This document shows, one piece after another, positions 7,187 to 13,328 of a stretch of DNA of 38,290 nt. Where the stretch lies: the IMG/VR virus record IMGVR_UViG_3300042922_000757, positions 1 through 38,290 of that record; one strand, given 5' to 3'. The notes under the pieces were generated by a model. The model was not told where the DNA came from, did not search any database, and saw only the letters and a program-made list of their open reading frames with translations. The DNA comes from a virus. Within the stretch, counting starts at the first letter, position 1; the number at the start of each line of letters is the position of its first letter. The translations under genes and the position numbers were made by a program.

Positions 7187-7245
7187 AATATGCAGCAATG
7201 CACCGTGCATTAATGCTTGTAACCAGTGCATTAATGCTGCATATT
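7187..7245. promoter_or_regulatory. Divergent cI/cro promoters and right operators
   Basis: Two copies of TGCATTAATGCT (7206-7217, 7227-7238) start 21 bases apart, and a weaker TGCAGCAATGCA lies at 7191-7202. The set is bounded by an 11-base inverted repeat, AATATGCAGCA (7187-7197) and TGCTGCATATT (7235-7245). Each arm contains a CATATT -10. The rightward promoter reads TTGTAA (7217-7222), 17 bases, CATATT (7240-7245); the leftward CATATT is 7192-7187 on the minus strand. Both promoters overlap operators, giving a mirror-symmetrical lysis-lysogeny switch. Confidence 0.8.
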
Positions 7246-7252
7246 GGTTGGC

Positions 7253-7456
7253 ATGAGCACAGCCGATGAAATCAGAGCCATCGAAGCAAAGGCGCACCGC
7301 GCCGGCATCAAGATGGCAGAGGTTCTCCGAACAGCCGAGATCGACCGCTCCATGTGGACGCGGTGGAAGAACAACACCACCGTCCCGCGCCTCGACAACT
7401 GGCGGGCCGTGGAAAAGGCGCTCGACACCCTTTCAAACCGGAAGGTGTCAGCATGA
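7253..7456 (+). CDS. Cro-like small HTH regulator
   Basis: Protein of 67 residues beginning MSTADEIRAIEAKAHRAG. An HTH is visible: MAEVLRTAEIDRSMWTRWKN, followed by NTTVPRLDNWRAVEKAL. It lies opposite the CI gene, which is the position of Cro. The start at 7253 was preferred because the promoter -10 ends at 7245 and would place transcription start at or next to this ATG. No Shine-Dalgarno sequence precedes it. The stop overlaps the next ATG by 4 bases. Confidence 0.8.
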   Translation: MSTADEIRAIEAKAHRAGIKMAEVLRTAEIDRSMWTRWKNNTTVPRLDNWRAVEKALDTLSNRKVSA

Positions 7457-7536
7457 CCCAGCTGGCCATTGTAATCACCCTTGCGCCTCTCGTTCTGCTG
7501 CTTTGGGCAGACACAAAAAAGGGCGGCCGCAAATGA
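7453..7536 (+). CDS. Tiny membrane protein after cro
   Basis: A 27-residue frame, MTQLAIVITLAPLVLLLWAD followed by TKKGGRK: one membrane helix and a basic cytoplasmic end. The ATG overlaps the cro-like stop (ATGA), and GGAAGG lies 8 bases upstream. The last codons lie inside a hairpin that works as a terminator on the opposite strand. It resembles the small membrane peptides of the leftward operon. Function unknown. Confidence 0.5.
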   Translation: MTQLAIVITLAPLVLLLWADTKKGGRK

Positions 7537-7544
7537 CCGCCCTT
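7515..7544 (-). terminator. Minus-strand intrinsic terminator
   Basis: AAGGGCGG (7519-7526) pairs with CCGCCCTT (7537-7544) over a 10-base loop. Read on the minus strand, the stem is followed by TTTTTT (7520-7515). On the plus strand no T run follows. A leftward transcript must therefore originate to the right of 7544. Confidence 0.65.
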
Positions 7545-7630
7545 CGATTCTCACATGACTATTCGTCAAGGCACGATCTGCGATGGGCAGTTCGCATGCG
7601 GTCTGACCGTGCCTTGGCCAATCGTCATGT

Positions 7631-7694
7631 CCTGGCGGGTTTTCCCGCCAGGCATTTGCGGGCTCGTCTCCCGCTCCTCCCGGAGCGGGCCCGC
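7631..7694. other. Tandem strong hairpins in gene-free stretch
   Basis: Positions 7537-7864 hold no convincing gene. Within them, CCTGGCGGG (7631-7639) and CCCGCCAGG (7644-7652) form a perfect 9-pair stem with a TTTT loop. CCCGCTCC (7670-7677) and GGAGCGGG (7682-7689) form an 8-pair stem inside an outer GCGGGC/GCCCGC pairing (7658-7663 with 7689-7694). The region may be the leader of the rightward early transcript or a minus-strand small RNA ending at the 7515-7544 terminator. A 76-residue minus-strand frame (7566-7796) exists but does not look like protein. Confidence 0.45.
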
Positions 7695-7864
7695 AACTTC
7701 CTTCACGCGCTGCATCGTCGTCCCTGCAAGTTCTCCGATGCTGCGCCACATGTCGTTCGTTCCGTCTGCTTCAGTCCACTTGATGCCCATCAACATGCAT
7801 CAGGACCGACAGCATGCCGTCCCCAAAGAAAGAGTACTTCACGCCTTCGCACCCGGAGCACCCG

Positions 7865-8206
7865 ATGAGCGCTGCCGCTGCCACCGAACTTGTTCGGAAA
7901 ATGATCCACAACGAGAGCCGAACCTCCGGCGACGCGGAGAACGCCATGCGCGTGCTGTCGCGGCGCTACGGCATCGGCTTTTGGACACTCGATCACCTGA
8001 GGAAAGGGAGGGCCAAGACCTGCGACAGCACGCTCCTGGGCCGGATCAGGTCGGCCTATGTCGACCTTTGCGAGCGCCAGCTTCGGTATCTCGAAAGCGA
8101 AATAGCGACAGAAAAGGCAGCCGGCGATGACACTTTGGCAGATCTTGAGCTGGAGGTTTCGGCTCTGGCTCAGAAAATTCAAGAGGCGAAACGATCATGC
8201 AGATGA
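7865..8206 (+). CDS. Hypothetical early phage protein
   Basis: Protein of 113 residues beginning MSAAAATELVRKMIHNESRT. The pattern of an N-terminal helix, DAENAMRVLSRRYGIGFWTLDHLRKGRAKTC and a C-terminal helix ADLELEVSALAQKI is seen in early operons of alphaproteobacterial phages. It may be an HTH-like DNA-binding protein. GGAG lies 6-7 bases before the ATG at 7865; an in-frame ATG at 7814, with AGGA upstream, would add 17 residues. It is the first gene of the rightward replication operon. Function unknown. Confidence 0.7.
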   Translation: MSAAAATELVRKMIHNESRTSGDAENAMRVLSRRYGIGFWTLDHLRKGRAKTCDSTLLGRIRSAYVDLCERQLRYLESEIATEKAAGDDTLADLELEVSALAQKIQEAKRSCR

Positions 8207-8727
8207 GCGTCGCCACAACAGCTAACGACCGCCGGGCAGGGCAGTCGGGCCAGGGCGGGGGTGAGGGGGCGTTCTCCTCACCCACCACCTTCACGCTCCC
8301 CGTTCCACCCAGCGTCAATCAGCTGTTCCGAAACGACAAGAAGCGGGGCCGGGTCAAGACCGAGGCCTATGACCAATGGCGAGCCACAGCGAAAACTGCA
8401 CTGCGGATCCAGCAGATCGCACCGATCGCTGGGCGGGTGGTGGTCATCTTTGGTGTCGAGCGCCGCTCGCTGGCTGCTGACATCGACAACCGGATCAAGG
8501 CCATGCTCGACGCGATCGTGGCGGCCAAGATCATCGAAGACGACAAGATGGTCACGGCGTTCGCCGCGGCATGGCTGCCGGCCGCTAACGGCCTAGCCCA
8601 CGTCCAGATTTATCCGGTCCAGGAGATCGGGATCCAATTCCACCCCTCAAAAGATGGCGCGACCGGGGGATGGTTCGACTTAGCGCCCCAACCAGATGGA
8701 GTGCCAGATGGCCCTATCGATTTCTGA
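8197..8727 (+). CDS. rusA: RusA-like Holliday junction resolvase
   Basis: Protein of 176 residues. After a Gly/Ser-rich lead of about 30 residues, the RusA fold starts with LPVPPSVNQLFRN (residues 34-46). The catalytic acidic pattern is DIDNRIKAMLDAI (D95, D97), with a second acidic pair in IEDDKMV (D115, D116). RusA dimers cut four-way DNA junctions with Mg2+. In phages the enzyme resolves recombination or replication intermediates before packaging. The start overlaps the previous gene by 10 bases. The C-terminal extension of about 35 residues is not part of the core family. Confidence 0.9.
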   Translation: MQMSVATTANDRRAGQSGQGGGEGAFSSPTTFTLPVPPSVNQLFRNDKKRGRVKTEAYDQWRATAKTALRIQQIAPIAGRVVVIFGVERRSLAADIDNRIKAMLDAIVAAKIIEDDKMVTAFAAAWLPAANGLAHVQIYPVQEIGIQFHPSKDGATGGWFDLAPQPDGVPDGPIDF

Positions 8728-9523
8728 CCTCAAACGAACGACGGCGCTGTCTGCGCCCCGCATCCTGATCTACGGCCCGCCAGGCATTGGCAAGACGACG
8801 TTGGCCAGCGAATTCCCCGACGCCGTGTTCCTCCAGATCGAGGACGGCACGCCCGGTGGTGTCGAGCTGACCACGTTCGGCAAGATCGACTCCTTCTCCC
8901 AGCTAATGGAGGCGCTCGGAGTGATCTATACCGAGGACCACGAGTTCAAGACCGTGGTTGTGGATAGCGTCACCGAACTCGAACGCTTGGTATTCGCCGA
9001 AACCTGCGCCCGCGGTGACGAGAAGGGCAACGCCAAGGCTAACATCGAGGACTTCGGCTATGGCAAGGGCTACGTCTATGCCAAGCGTGTCTGGCAGGAG
9101 TTCATCGACGGGATCAATGCCCTCCGGCGCGACCGCGGCATCACCGTCATCCTGATCGCCCATTCAGCTGTCGAGCGGTTCGATGATCCCGAGACCGTCT
9201 CCTATGACCGTTACGAGATCGACCTGCACAAGCACTCGGTCGGCGCCATCGAGCGGGAGATGGATTGTATCTTCCTGCTCAAGTCGCCGGTGAACGTCAC
9301 CAAAGAAGAGCAGGGCTTCAACAAGGAGCGCGCCATTGCTGGTGGCTCGTCTGTTGTCTTGATCCACACCGTTGGCCGGCCCGCATTCGTGGCGAAGAAC
9401 CGCTACGACATGCCGCCTACCGTTCGGTTCGACCGCGGCCAGGGCTATGCAGCCCTCGCCCCTTATTTCCCCAATTACACCGCGCCTGTTGAGCAGGTCG
9501 CCACAAAGCAGAAGGCAGCATAA
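8708..9523 (+). CDS. Sak4-like RecA-fold ATPase
   Basis: Protein of 271 residues. Walker A is GPPGIGKTT (23-31) and Walker B ends at D85 in KTVVVDSVTELE. Further blocks are ITVILIAHS and VGAIEREMDCIFLL. This is the phage AAA/RecA-like nucleotide-binding protein group that includes Sak4 single-strand annealing and recombination proteins. GGAG lies 9 bases before the ATG at 8708. It is followed by a DUF669 ssDNA-binding gene after 2 bases, the common Sak4-plus-SSB pairing. Together they probably handle recombination-dependent replication. Confidence 0.85.
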   Translation: MALSISDLKRTTALSAPRILIYGPPGIGKTTLASEFPDAVFLQIEDGTPGGVELTTFGKIDSFSQLMEALGVIYTEDHEFKTVVVDSVTELERLVFAETCARGDEKGNAKANIEDFGYGKGYVYAKRVWQEFIDGINALRRDRGITVILIAHSAVERFDDPETVSYDRYEIDLHKHSVGAIEREMDCIFLLKSPVNVTKEEQGFNKERAIAGGSSVVLIHTVGRPAFVAKNRYDMPPTVRFDRGQGYAALAPYFPNYTAPVEQVATKQKAA

Positions 9524-9525
9524 CC

Positions 9526-10029
9526 ATGGTCGATCTCGTTCAGCAGTATGACCCCGAAGCTGAAAGCAATGGCTTCGATACCCTCCCGGCTGGCACCTAT
9601 ACCGCCCAGATCATTGAGAACACGCGCGAGCCGATCTCGAAGAACGATGATAAGGGCGAATGCCTTTCCCTGTGCTGGAAGGTCACTGAAGGCCCAATGG
9701 AAGGCCGGCTGTTCTGGCAGCGTATTTCGTTGTGGTGGAGTGGTCCGGAAAAGACGCCGGGTCAGGTGGTGAAAATTGCCAATGGTCAGTTCGCCGACAT
9801 TCGCCGGGCGACGAACGTGCTGGTCCCCAATGACGCGGACGAGCTGATGTTCATTCCGTGCTCGGTGACCTATGGCCCGCAGAAGAACAGCCCTGAGTAC
9901 TCCGAGGTGAAGTCGGTCAAGCCGGTCGGTGGCGCACCGGTTCGCCAGGTGTCGGCCAATGTTCCAGCTCACCAAGCCGCTGCGGCGAACACCCAGGCCC
10001 GCGCACCTTGGCCCCGTAAGACGGCGTAG
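9526..10029 (+). CDS. DUF669 ssDNA-binding protein
   Basis: Protein of 167 residues. It fits DUF669: FDTLPAGTYTAQIIENTREP near the start, LSLCWKVTEGPMEGRLFWQRISLWW in the middle, and a flexible Ala/Pro/Gln tail. DUF669 proteins are OB-fold single-strand DNA-binding proteins associated with Sak4 and other annealases. It starts 2 bases after the ATPase stop, so the pair is co-expressed. Confidence 0.85.
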   Translation: MVDLVQQYDPEAESNGFDTLPAGTYTAQIIENTREPISKNDDKGECLSLCWKVTEGPMEGRLFWQRISLWWSGPEKTPGQVVKIANGQFADIRRATNVLVPNDADELMFIPCSVTYGPQKNSPEYSEVKSVKPVGGAPVRQVSANVPAHQAAAANTQARAPWPRKTA

Positions 10030-10036
10030 AGATGCG

Positions 10037-10076
10037 GGTGGGGAGGCGCAAGGCCTAGGAACCGGACCTCCCCACC
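10037..10076. repeat. Perfect 10-pair hairpin between early genes
   Basis: GGTGGGGAGG (10037-10046) and CCTCCCCACC (10067-10076) are exact inverted repeats with a 20-base loop. No T run follows, so it is not a classical terminator. It lies in the only sizeable gap (10030-10122) of the early operon and may stabilise or process the mRNA. Confidence 0.5.
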
Positions 10077-10122
10077 ACTCCCCGACAGCAACATTAATCC
10101 GTCACTCTCAGGAGCATGGACG

Positions 10123-10431
10123 ATGCCCGATACCTCTTTGCCTATCAACCGGAACCGTCACCCCGTCGATCAACTGGCTGACGTCCGGTTTCAGATCAAA
10201 ATCCTTCAGGAACACGAATCCGATCTCAAGGCGCTGATCAGCGCCGAGATGGGGTCGAGCGACAGCTTGGGCGGCGATGAGTTCATCGCGTTCCAGACAA
10301 TCCAGAACCGGAAGGGCGGGATTGACGAGGCCAAGCTGAAGGCCGCCGGCGTCGACCCGGATCTCTATCGTAAGCCTGCATCGACCGCTCACGTTTTGCG
10401 GGTCGAGCGGCGCATGGCGGAGGTGGGGTGA
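10123..10431 (+). CDS. Hypothetical early phage protein
   Basis: Protein of 102 residues. VDQLADVRFQIKILQEHESDLKALI is helical. A second part, DEFIAFQTIQNRKGGIDEAKLKAAGV, resembles the region around a small conserved phage recombination-associated protein. No catalytic motif is seen. Its stop shares a base with the next start (TGATG), which couples it to the PD-(D/E)XK nuclease and suggests a partner role. Confidence 0.65.
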   Translation: MPDTSLPINRNRHPVDQLADVRFQIKILQEHESDLKALISAEMGSSDSLGGDEFIAFQTIQNRKGGIDEAKLKAAGVDPDLYRKPASTAHVLRVERRMAEVG

Positions 10432-11381
10432 TGGTCGCCTTGACGATACCTCGGCCCACCATCGAGGCGATTGACAACGCAGTTGCGGCCAACGAGCCGC
10501 GCTCCTTCGACCTCGTTGTTCGCGGCAGCTCTATGGGTCACCCCTGCGACCGGCACCTTTGGTATCGCTTCCGCTGGGCCCACGATCCGGAGCAGTTCGA
10601 CGGCCGCAAACTGCGGCTGTTCCACACCGGGCACGTCGAGGAAGCCCGCATGGTTGCGTGGCTTCGGCTGGCCGGCGTCACGGTGCAGGATGTTGATCCC
10701 GCCACCGGTGAGCAGTGGGAAGTCGTTGCCCTCGACGGCCACTTCAAAGGCCACCTCGACGGAATTGTTCAGGGCGTCCTCGAAGCACCGGCAACACCTC
10801 ATCTGCTGGAGTGCAAGACGCACAACACGAAATCATTTGAGCAGCTGCGGCGCCACGGGGTCGCCGTTTCAAAGCCCGAGCACGTCGCCCAGATGCAGTC
10901 CTACATGCACCTGATGGGGCTGACCCGGGCCTTCTATCTAGCCAAGTGCAAGGACACTGATGAGCTTTGGTCGGAGCGGATCGAGTACGATCCGGCGCAT
11001 GCCATTGCTCTGATGGCGAGGGCTGCGAGGGTTCGCGACAGCAGCGAGCCGCTGCCTCGGATCAGCGATGATCCCGAGTATTTCCAGTGTCGGTCATTTA
11101 ACTGCCCATCCTATCAACAGTGCCATGGCGGTGCGTTCGCCCTCCGCAACTGCAGGACCTGTCTCAGATCTACCCCCGTGTTGGACGGCCAGTGGCATTG
11201 CGCCAGGCATGACCAGATTTTGTCGGTTCAAGACCAGACCCTCGGCTGCCCCAACCATCTCTATCTGCCCGGCCTCGTTCCGGGTGAGCAGGTGGATGCG
11301 GATGAACAGGCTGAAACGGTGTCGTATCGGATGCCTGATCAATCCTTGTGGGTCGATGGTGAGGGAAGGGCAGCGGCATGA
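10431..11381 (+). CDS. PD-(D/E)XK nuclease, Cas4/RecB-like, Cys-rich
   Basis: Protein of 316 residues. The nuclease core is readable: GHLDG (107-111, D110), LECK (126-129, E127 and K129) and a QMQSYMH helix (154-160). C39 in GHPCDRHLWY together with C220, C225 and C231 (CRSFNCPSYQQC) fits the split iron-sulfur ligands of Cas4/AddB-type nucleases. A second cysteine set (C241, C244, C257, C273) looks like an added zinc ribbon. It probably resects DNA ends for the Sak4/DUF669 pair. The ATG at 10431 was preferred to a GTG one codon earlier because it shares the upstream stop (TGATG). Confidence 0.82.
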   Translation: MVALTIPRPTIEAIDNAVAANEPRSFDLVVRGSSMGHPCDRHLWYRFRWAHDPEQFDGRKLRLFHTGHVEEARMVAWLRLAGVTVQDVDPATGEQWEVVALDGHFKGHLDGIVQGVLEAPATPHLLECKTHNTKSFEQLRRHGVAVSKPEHVAQMQSYMHLMGLTRAFYLAKCKDTDELWSERIEYDPAHAIALMARAARVRDSSEPLPRISDDPEYFQCRSFNCPSYQQCHGGAFALRNCRTCLRSTPVLDGQWHCARHDQILSVQDQTLGCPNHLYLPGLVPGEQVDADEQAETVSYRMPDQSLWVDGEGRAAA

Positions 11382-12064
11382 CCCGATCCTTACGCGTTCT
11401 CGTCGCCTGCGAGTTCTCTGGCACGGTACGTCGCGCCTTTGCCGCTCTAGGTCATGACGCATGGTCCTGCGACCTACTGCCGGCGGAAGATCGTTCCAAC
11501 AAGCACATCGTCGGTGATGTGCGCGATATCTTGGGCGATGGCTGGGATCTGCTCATGGTCGCTCACCCTCCTTGCACCCGGCTGTGCCGCTCCGGCCGCC
11601 GCTGGCTCTCGGGCGCCGGTGACATGACGCCGCCCAAGCAGCTGCCGAAGGGCAAGACCTGGGACGACATGAAGGCTGAGTTTGCCGACGGCCTCGATCT
11701 GTTTCTGTCCTGCTGGAACGCACCGATCGAGCGCGTGGCGATTGAAAACCCTGAAATGCACGACATCGCTCGGCGCCGCTTGCCGGCTGGCGTGCCGAAG
11801 CCACATGTCGTCCAGCCCTTCTGGTTCGGTCATCCCGAATACAAGGCCACTGGCCTCTATCTCCGCGGTCTGCAGCCCTTGGTTCAAACCGACCGTCTCC
11901 CCGAACCTCCCAAGGGCTCAGATGAATGGAAATCGTGGAACCGAGTGTGGCGCATGCCACCGGGCGCCAACCGTGGCCATGAACGCTCTCGCTTCTTCCC
12001 CGGCATAGCTAAGGCCATGGCCATGCAATGGGCCGGCCCAGCCGAAGAAAGGGCAGCAGCATGA
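11378..12064 (+). CDS. Phage DNA cytosine-methyltransferase-like protein
   Basis: Protein of 228 residues. LRVLVACEFSGTVRRAF (5-21) resembles the S-adenosylmethionine loop. HPPCTRLCRSGRRW (63-76) contains the Pro-Cys of motif IV, and AIENPEMHD (121-129) resembles motif VI. It is shorter than most C5 methyltransferases and lacks an obvious target-recognition domain. This kind of protein is frequent in alphaproteobacterial phage early operons. It may modify phage DNA against restriction; target sequence and activity are unknown. It overlaps both neighbours by 4 bases. Confidence 0.75.
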   Translation: MTRSLRVLVACEFSGTVRRAFAALGHDAWSCDLLPAEDRSNKHIVGDVRDILGDGWDLLMVAHPPCTRLCRSGRRWLSGAGDMTPPKQLPKGKTWDDMKAEFADGLDLFLSCWNAPIERVAIENPEMHDIARRRLPAGVPKPHVVQPFWFGHPEYKATGLYLRGLQPLVQTDRLPEPPKGSDEWKSWNRVWRMPPGANRGHERSRFFPGIAKAMAMQWAGPAEERAAA

Positions 12065-12504
12065 CCTCTATTAACGCGCAGATGACCGCTCCACGTCGCA
12101 AGATGCTGGACGGCCTAGCCAAGCAGCCGGCTCGCTTCAGCGAGAAGTATCCGCCTTTGAAATGGGCCAAGGTGAACGGCTTTGTAGCACCGGTCAGCGA
12201 CGGATTTTACTCCATCACCGCGGCCGGGCGGGGGGCACTGACGGACGCTGATACTGATCCGGCGCTGAAGCAGGCCCGAACGGTTCTCCGCAGGCGCAAA
12301 GCCAAGGCGCTATGCCGCCAGGCTAGCGACACCGAGGAGGCAATGCAGCGTGGTGGCGGCTACCTCTACTTTACCGAGCCAGATCATAGGCCCTTTCCGC
12401 CAGCCGGTGGTCGACTGCTGATCGACGCTGGCGACGTGACGCCGCTCGATGACGGCCTGTTTGCCGGTATGTCCCAAACGTTCGAGGTGCCATGCCATGC
12501 GTGA
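12061..12504 (+). CDS. Hypothetical early protein
   Basis: Protein of 147 residues starting MTSINAQMTAPRRKMLDGLA. The first 65 residues look like a winged-helix segment ending in YSITAAGRGAL, a turn also seen in the minus-strand 93-residue protein. The rest includes GGGYLYFTEPDHRPFPPAGGRLLI, which is unrecognised. The ATG was chosen for its 4-base overlap with the methyltransferase-like stop. Confidence 0.65.
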   Translation: MTSINAQMTAPRRKMLDGLAKQPARFSEKYPPLKWAKVNGFVAPVSDGFYSITAAGRGALTDADTDPALKQARTVLRRRKAKALCRQASDTEEAMQRGGGYLYFTEPDHRPFPPAGGRLLIDAGDVTPLDDGLFAGMSQTFEVPCHA

Positions 12505-12712
12505 GCTTACAGTGAAGGACGTCCTCTACGCGCTTGAATACCTTGGCGATGCTCTGGAGCGCATCTCAATCCGTGATGGGAAGGCTCGGTGGCAGCTTCG
12601 CTCCGGCGCAACCGTCAAGGACCGCATCGCCCAAGAGGTACGTGATCATCCCGGCGTGTCGGCCACCACTAACCTCAGCAGCCAGATCATCGTTTGGAGG
12701 CACGTCGCATGA
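12497..12712 (+). CDS. Small hypothetical early protein
   Basis: Protein of 71 residues, MRELTVKDVLYALEYLGDAL and onwards. A helix is followed by ISIRDGKARWQLRSG and a C-terminal strand SSQIIVWRHVA, a possible winged-helix outline. It overlaps the previous gene by 8 bases and the next by 4. No family recognised. Confidence 0.6.
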   Translation: MRELTVKDVLYALEYLGDALERISIRDGKARWQLRSGATVKDRIAQEVRDHPGVSATTNLSSQIIVWRHVA

Positions 12713-13011
12713 CGATGCATCTTACATCCTCCCTTTTCGACACCATCCGGATCCCGCGCCGCGAAACGGCAGCCCTGATCGGCGATCGAATGTGCCGCGA
12801 GGCCGGGTTCGATGTCGACGTAGTCCAGCAAGTGGACGTCGCCAAACGACACGTCCCACCCGGCCTGACGCAGCTTCGGTGCCGTATCGCCCTAGCGATG
12901 CGGCAGGGCGGCGTCAGCCAGTACGACATTGAGCATTGGTTCATCGGAGCCACGACCAACACAATTCGCCGCTACATCAGCGACGCCCGGGCCATGGAGG
13001 CTGCGGAATGA
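12709..13011 (+). CDS. Small HTH protein
   Basis: Protein of 100 residues from the ATG at 12709, which overlaps the previous stop (ATGA). Residues 55-95 hold LRCRIALAMRQGGVSQYDIEHWF and then TTNTIRRYISDAR, a credible helix-turn-helix with the second helix near the C terminus. It is probably a DNA-binding early regulator or replication accessory factor. No close family recognised. Confidence 0.62.
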   Translation: MTMHLTSSLFDTIRIPRRETAALIGDRMCREAGFDVDVVQQVDVAKRHVPPGLTQLRCRIALAMRQGGVSQYDIEHWFIGATTNTIRRYISDARAMEAAE

Positions 13012-13328
13012 TTGTTTGCCCTCAATGCGGCGGCAAAAGCCGCGTCACCACATCAAACCGCACTCGCAACAGCATGCGCCGGTATCGGCTCTGCCTTTCG
13101 TGCCCCCACCGGTGGGCCACCATGGAAATCAGCGCGGCGCGATTTGACCGGATGCTCGACCGGGATAAGCGGCAGCAAGCGGCAGGCAGAAGATCCGGTG
13201 ATACTCGCCGGGGGTTCAAAATACCCCCTGACAAGCGAGACGATTGGAACCGACTTCGCAGCAAACACAAGGACATGAGTGCCCGCGAGATGGGCGAAGT
13301 ACTCGGCATTCTGGAGCCACGTCCATGA
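13008..13328 (+). CDS. Zinc-ribbon protein
   Basis: Protein of 106 residues. The first 36 residues contain CPQCGG (C4, C7) and CLSCPHRW, so four cysteines form a treble-clef or zinc-ribbon like those of the Ogr/Delta or NrdR N terminus. The remainder is basic and helical (FDRMLDRDKRQQAAGRRSGD) and ends in MSAREMGEVLGI, which resembles a small HTH. DNA binding is likely. It overlaps both neighbours by 4 bases, next to the helicase gene. Confidence 0.68.
   Translation: MIVCPQCGGKSRVTTSNRTRNSMRRYRLCLSCPHRWATMEISAARFDRMLDRDKRQQAAGRRSGDTRRGFKIPPDKRDDWNRLRSKHKDMSAREMGEVLGILEPRP

Noticed and set aside
7566-7796. 76-residue minus-strand frame in the gene-free stretch
   Set aside because: No ribosome site, unnatural composition in the second half, and it reads through two perfect hairpins. 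It is kept only as a possible RNA region because of the terminator downstream.
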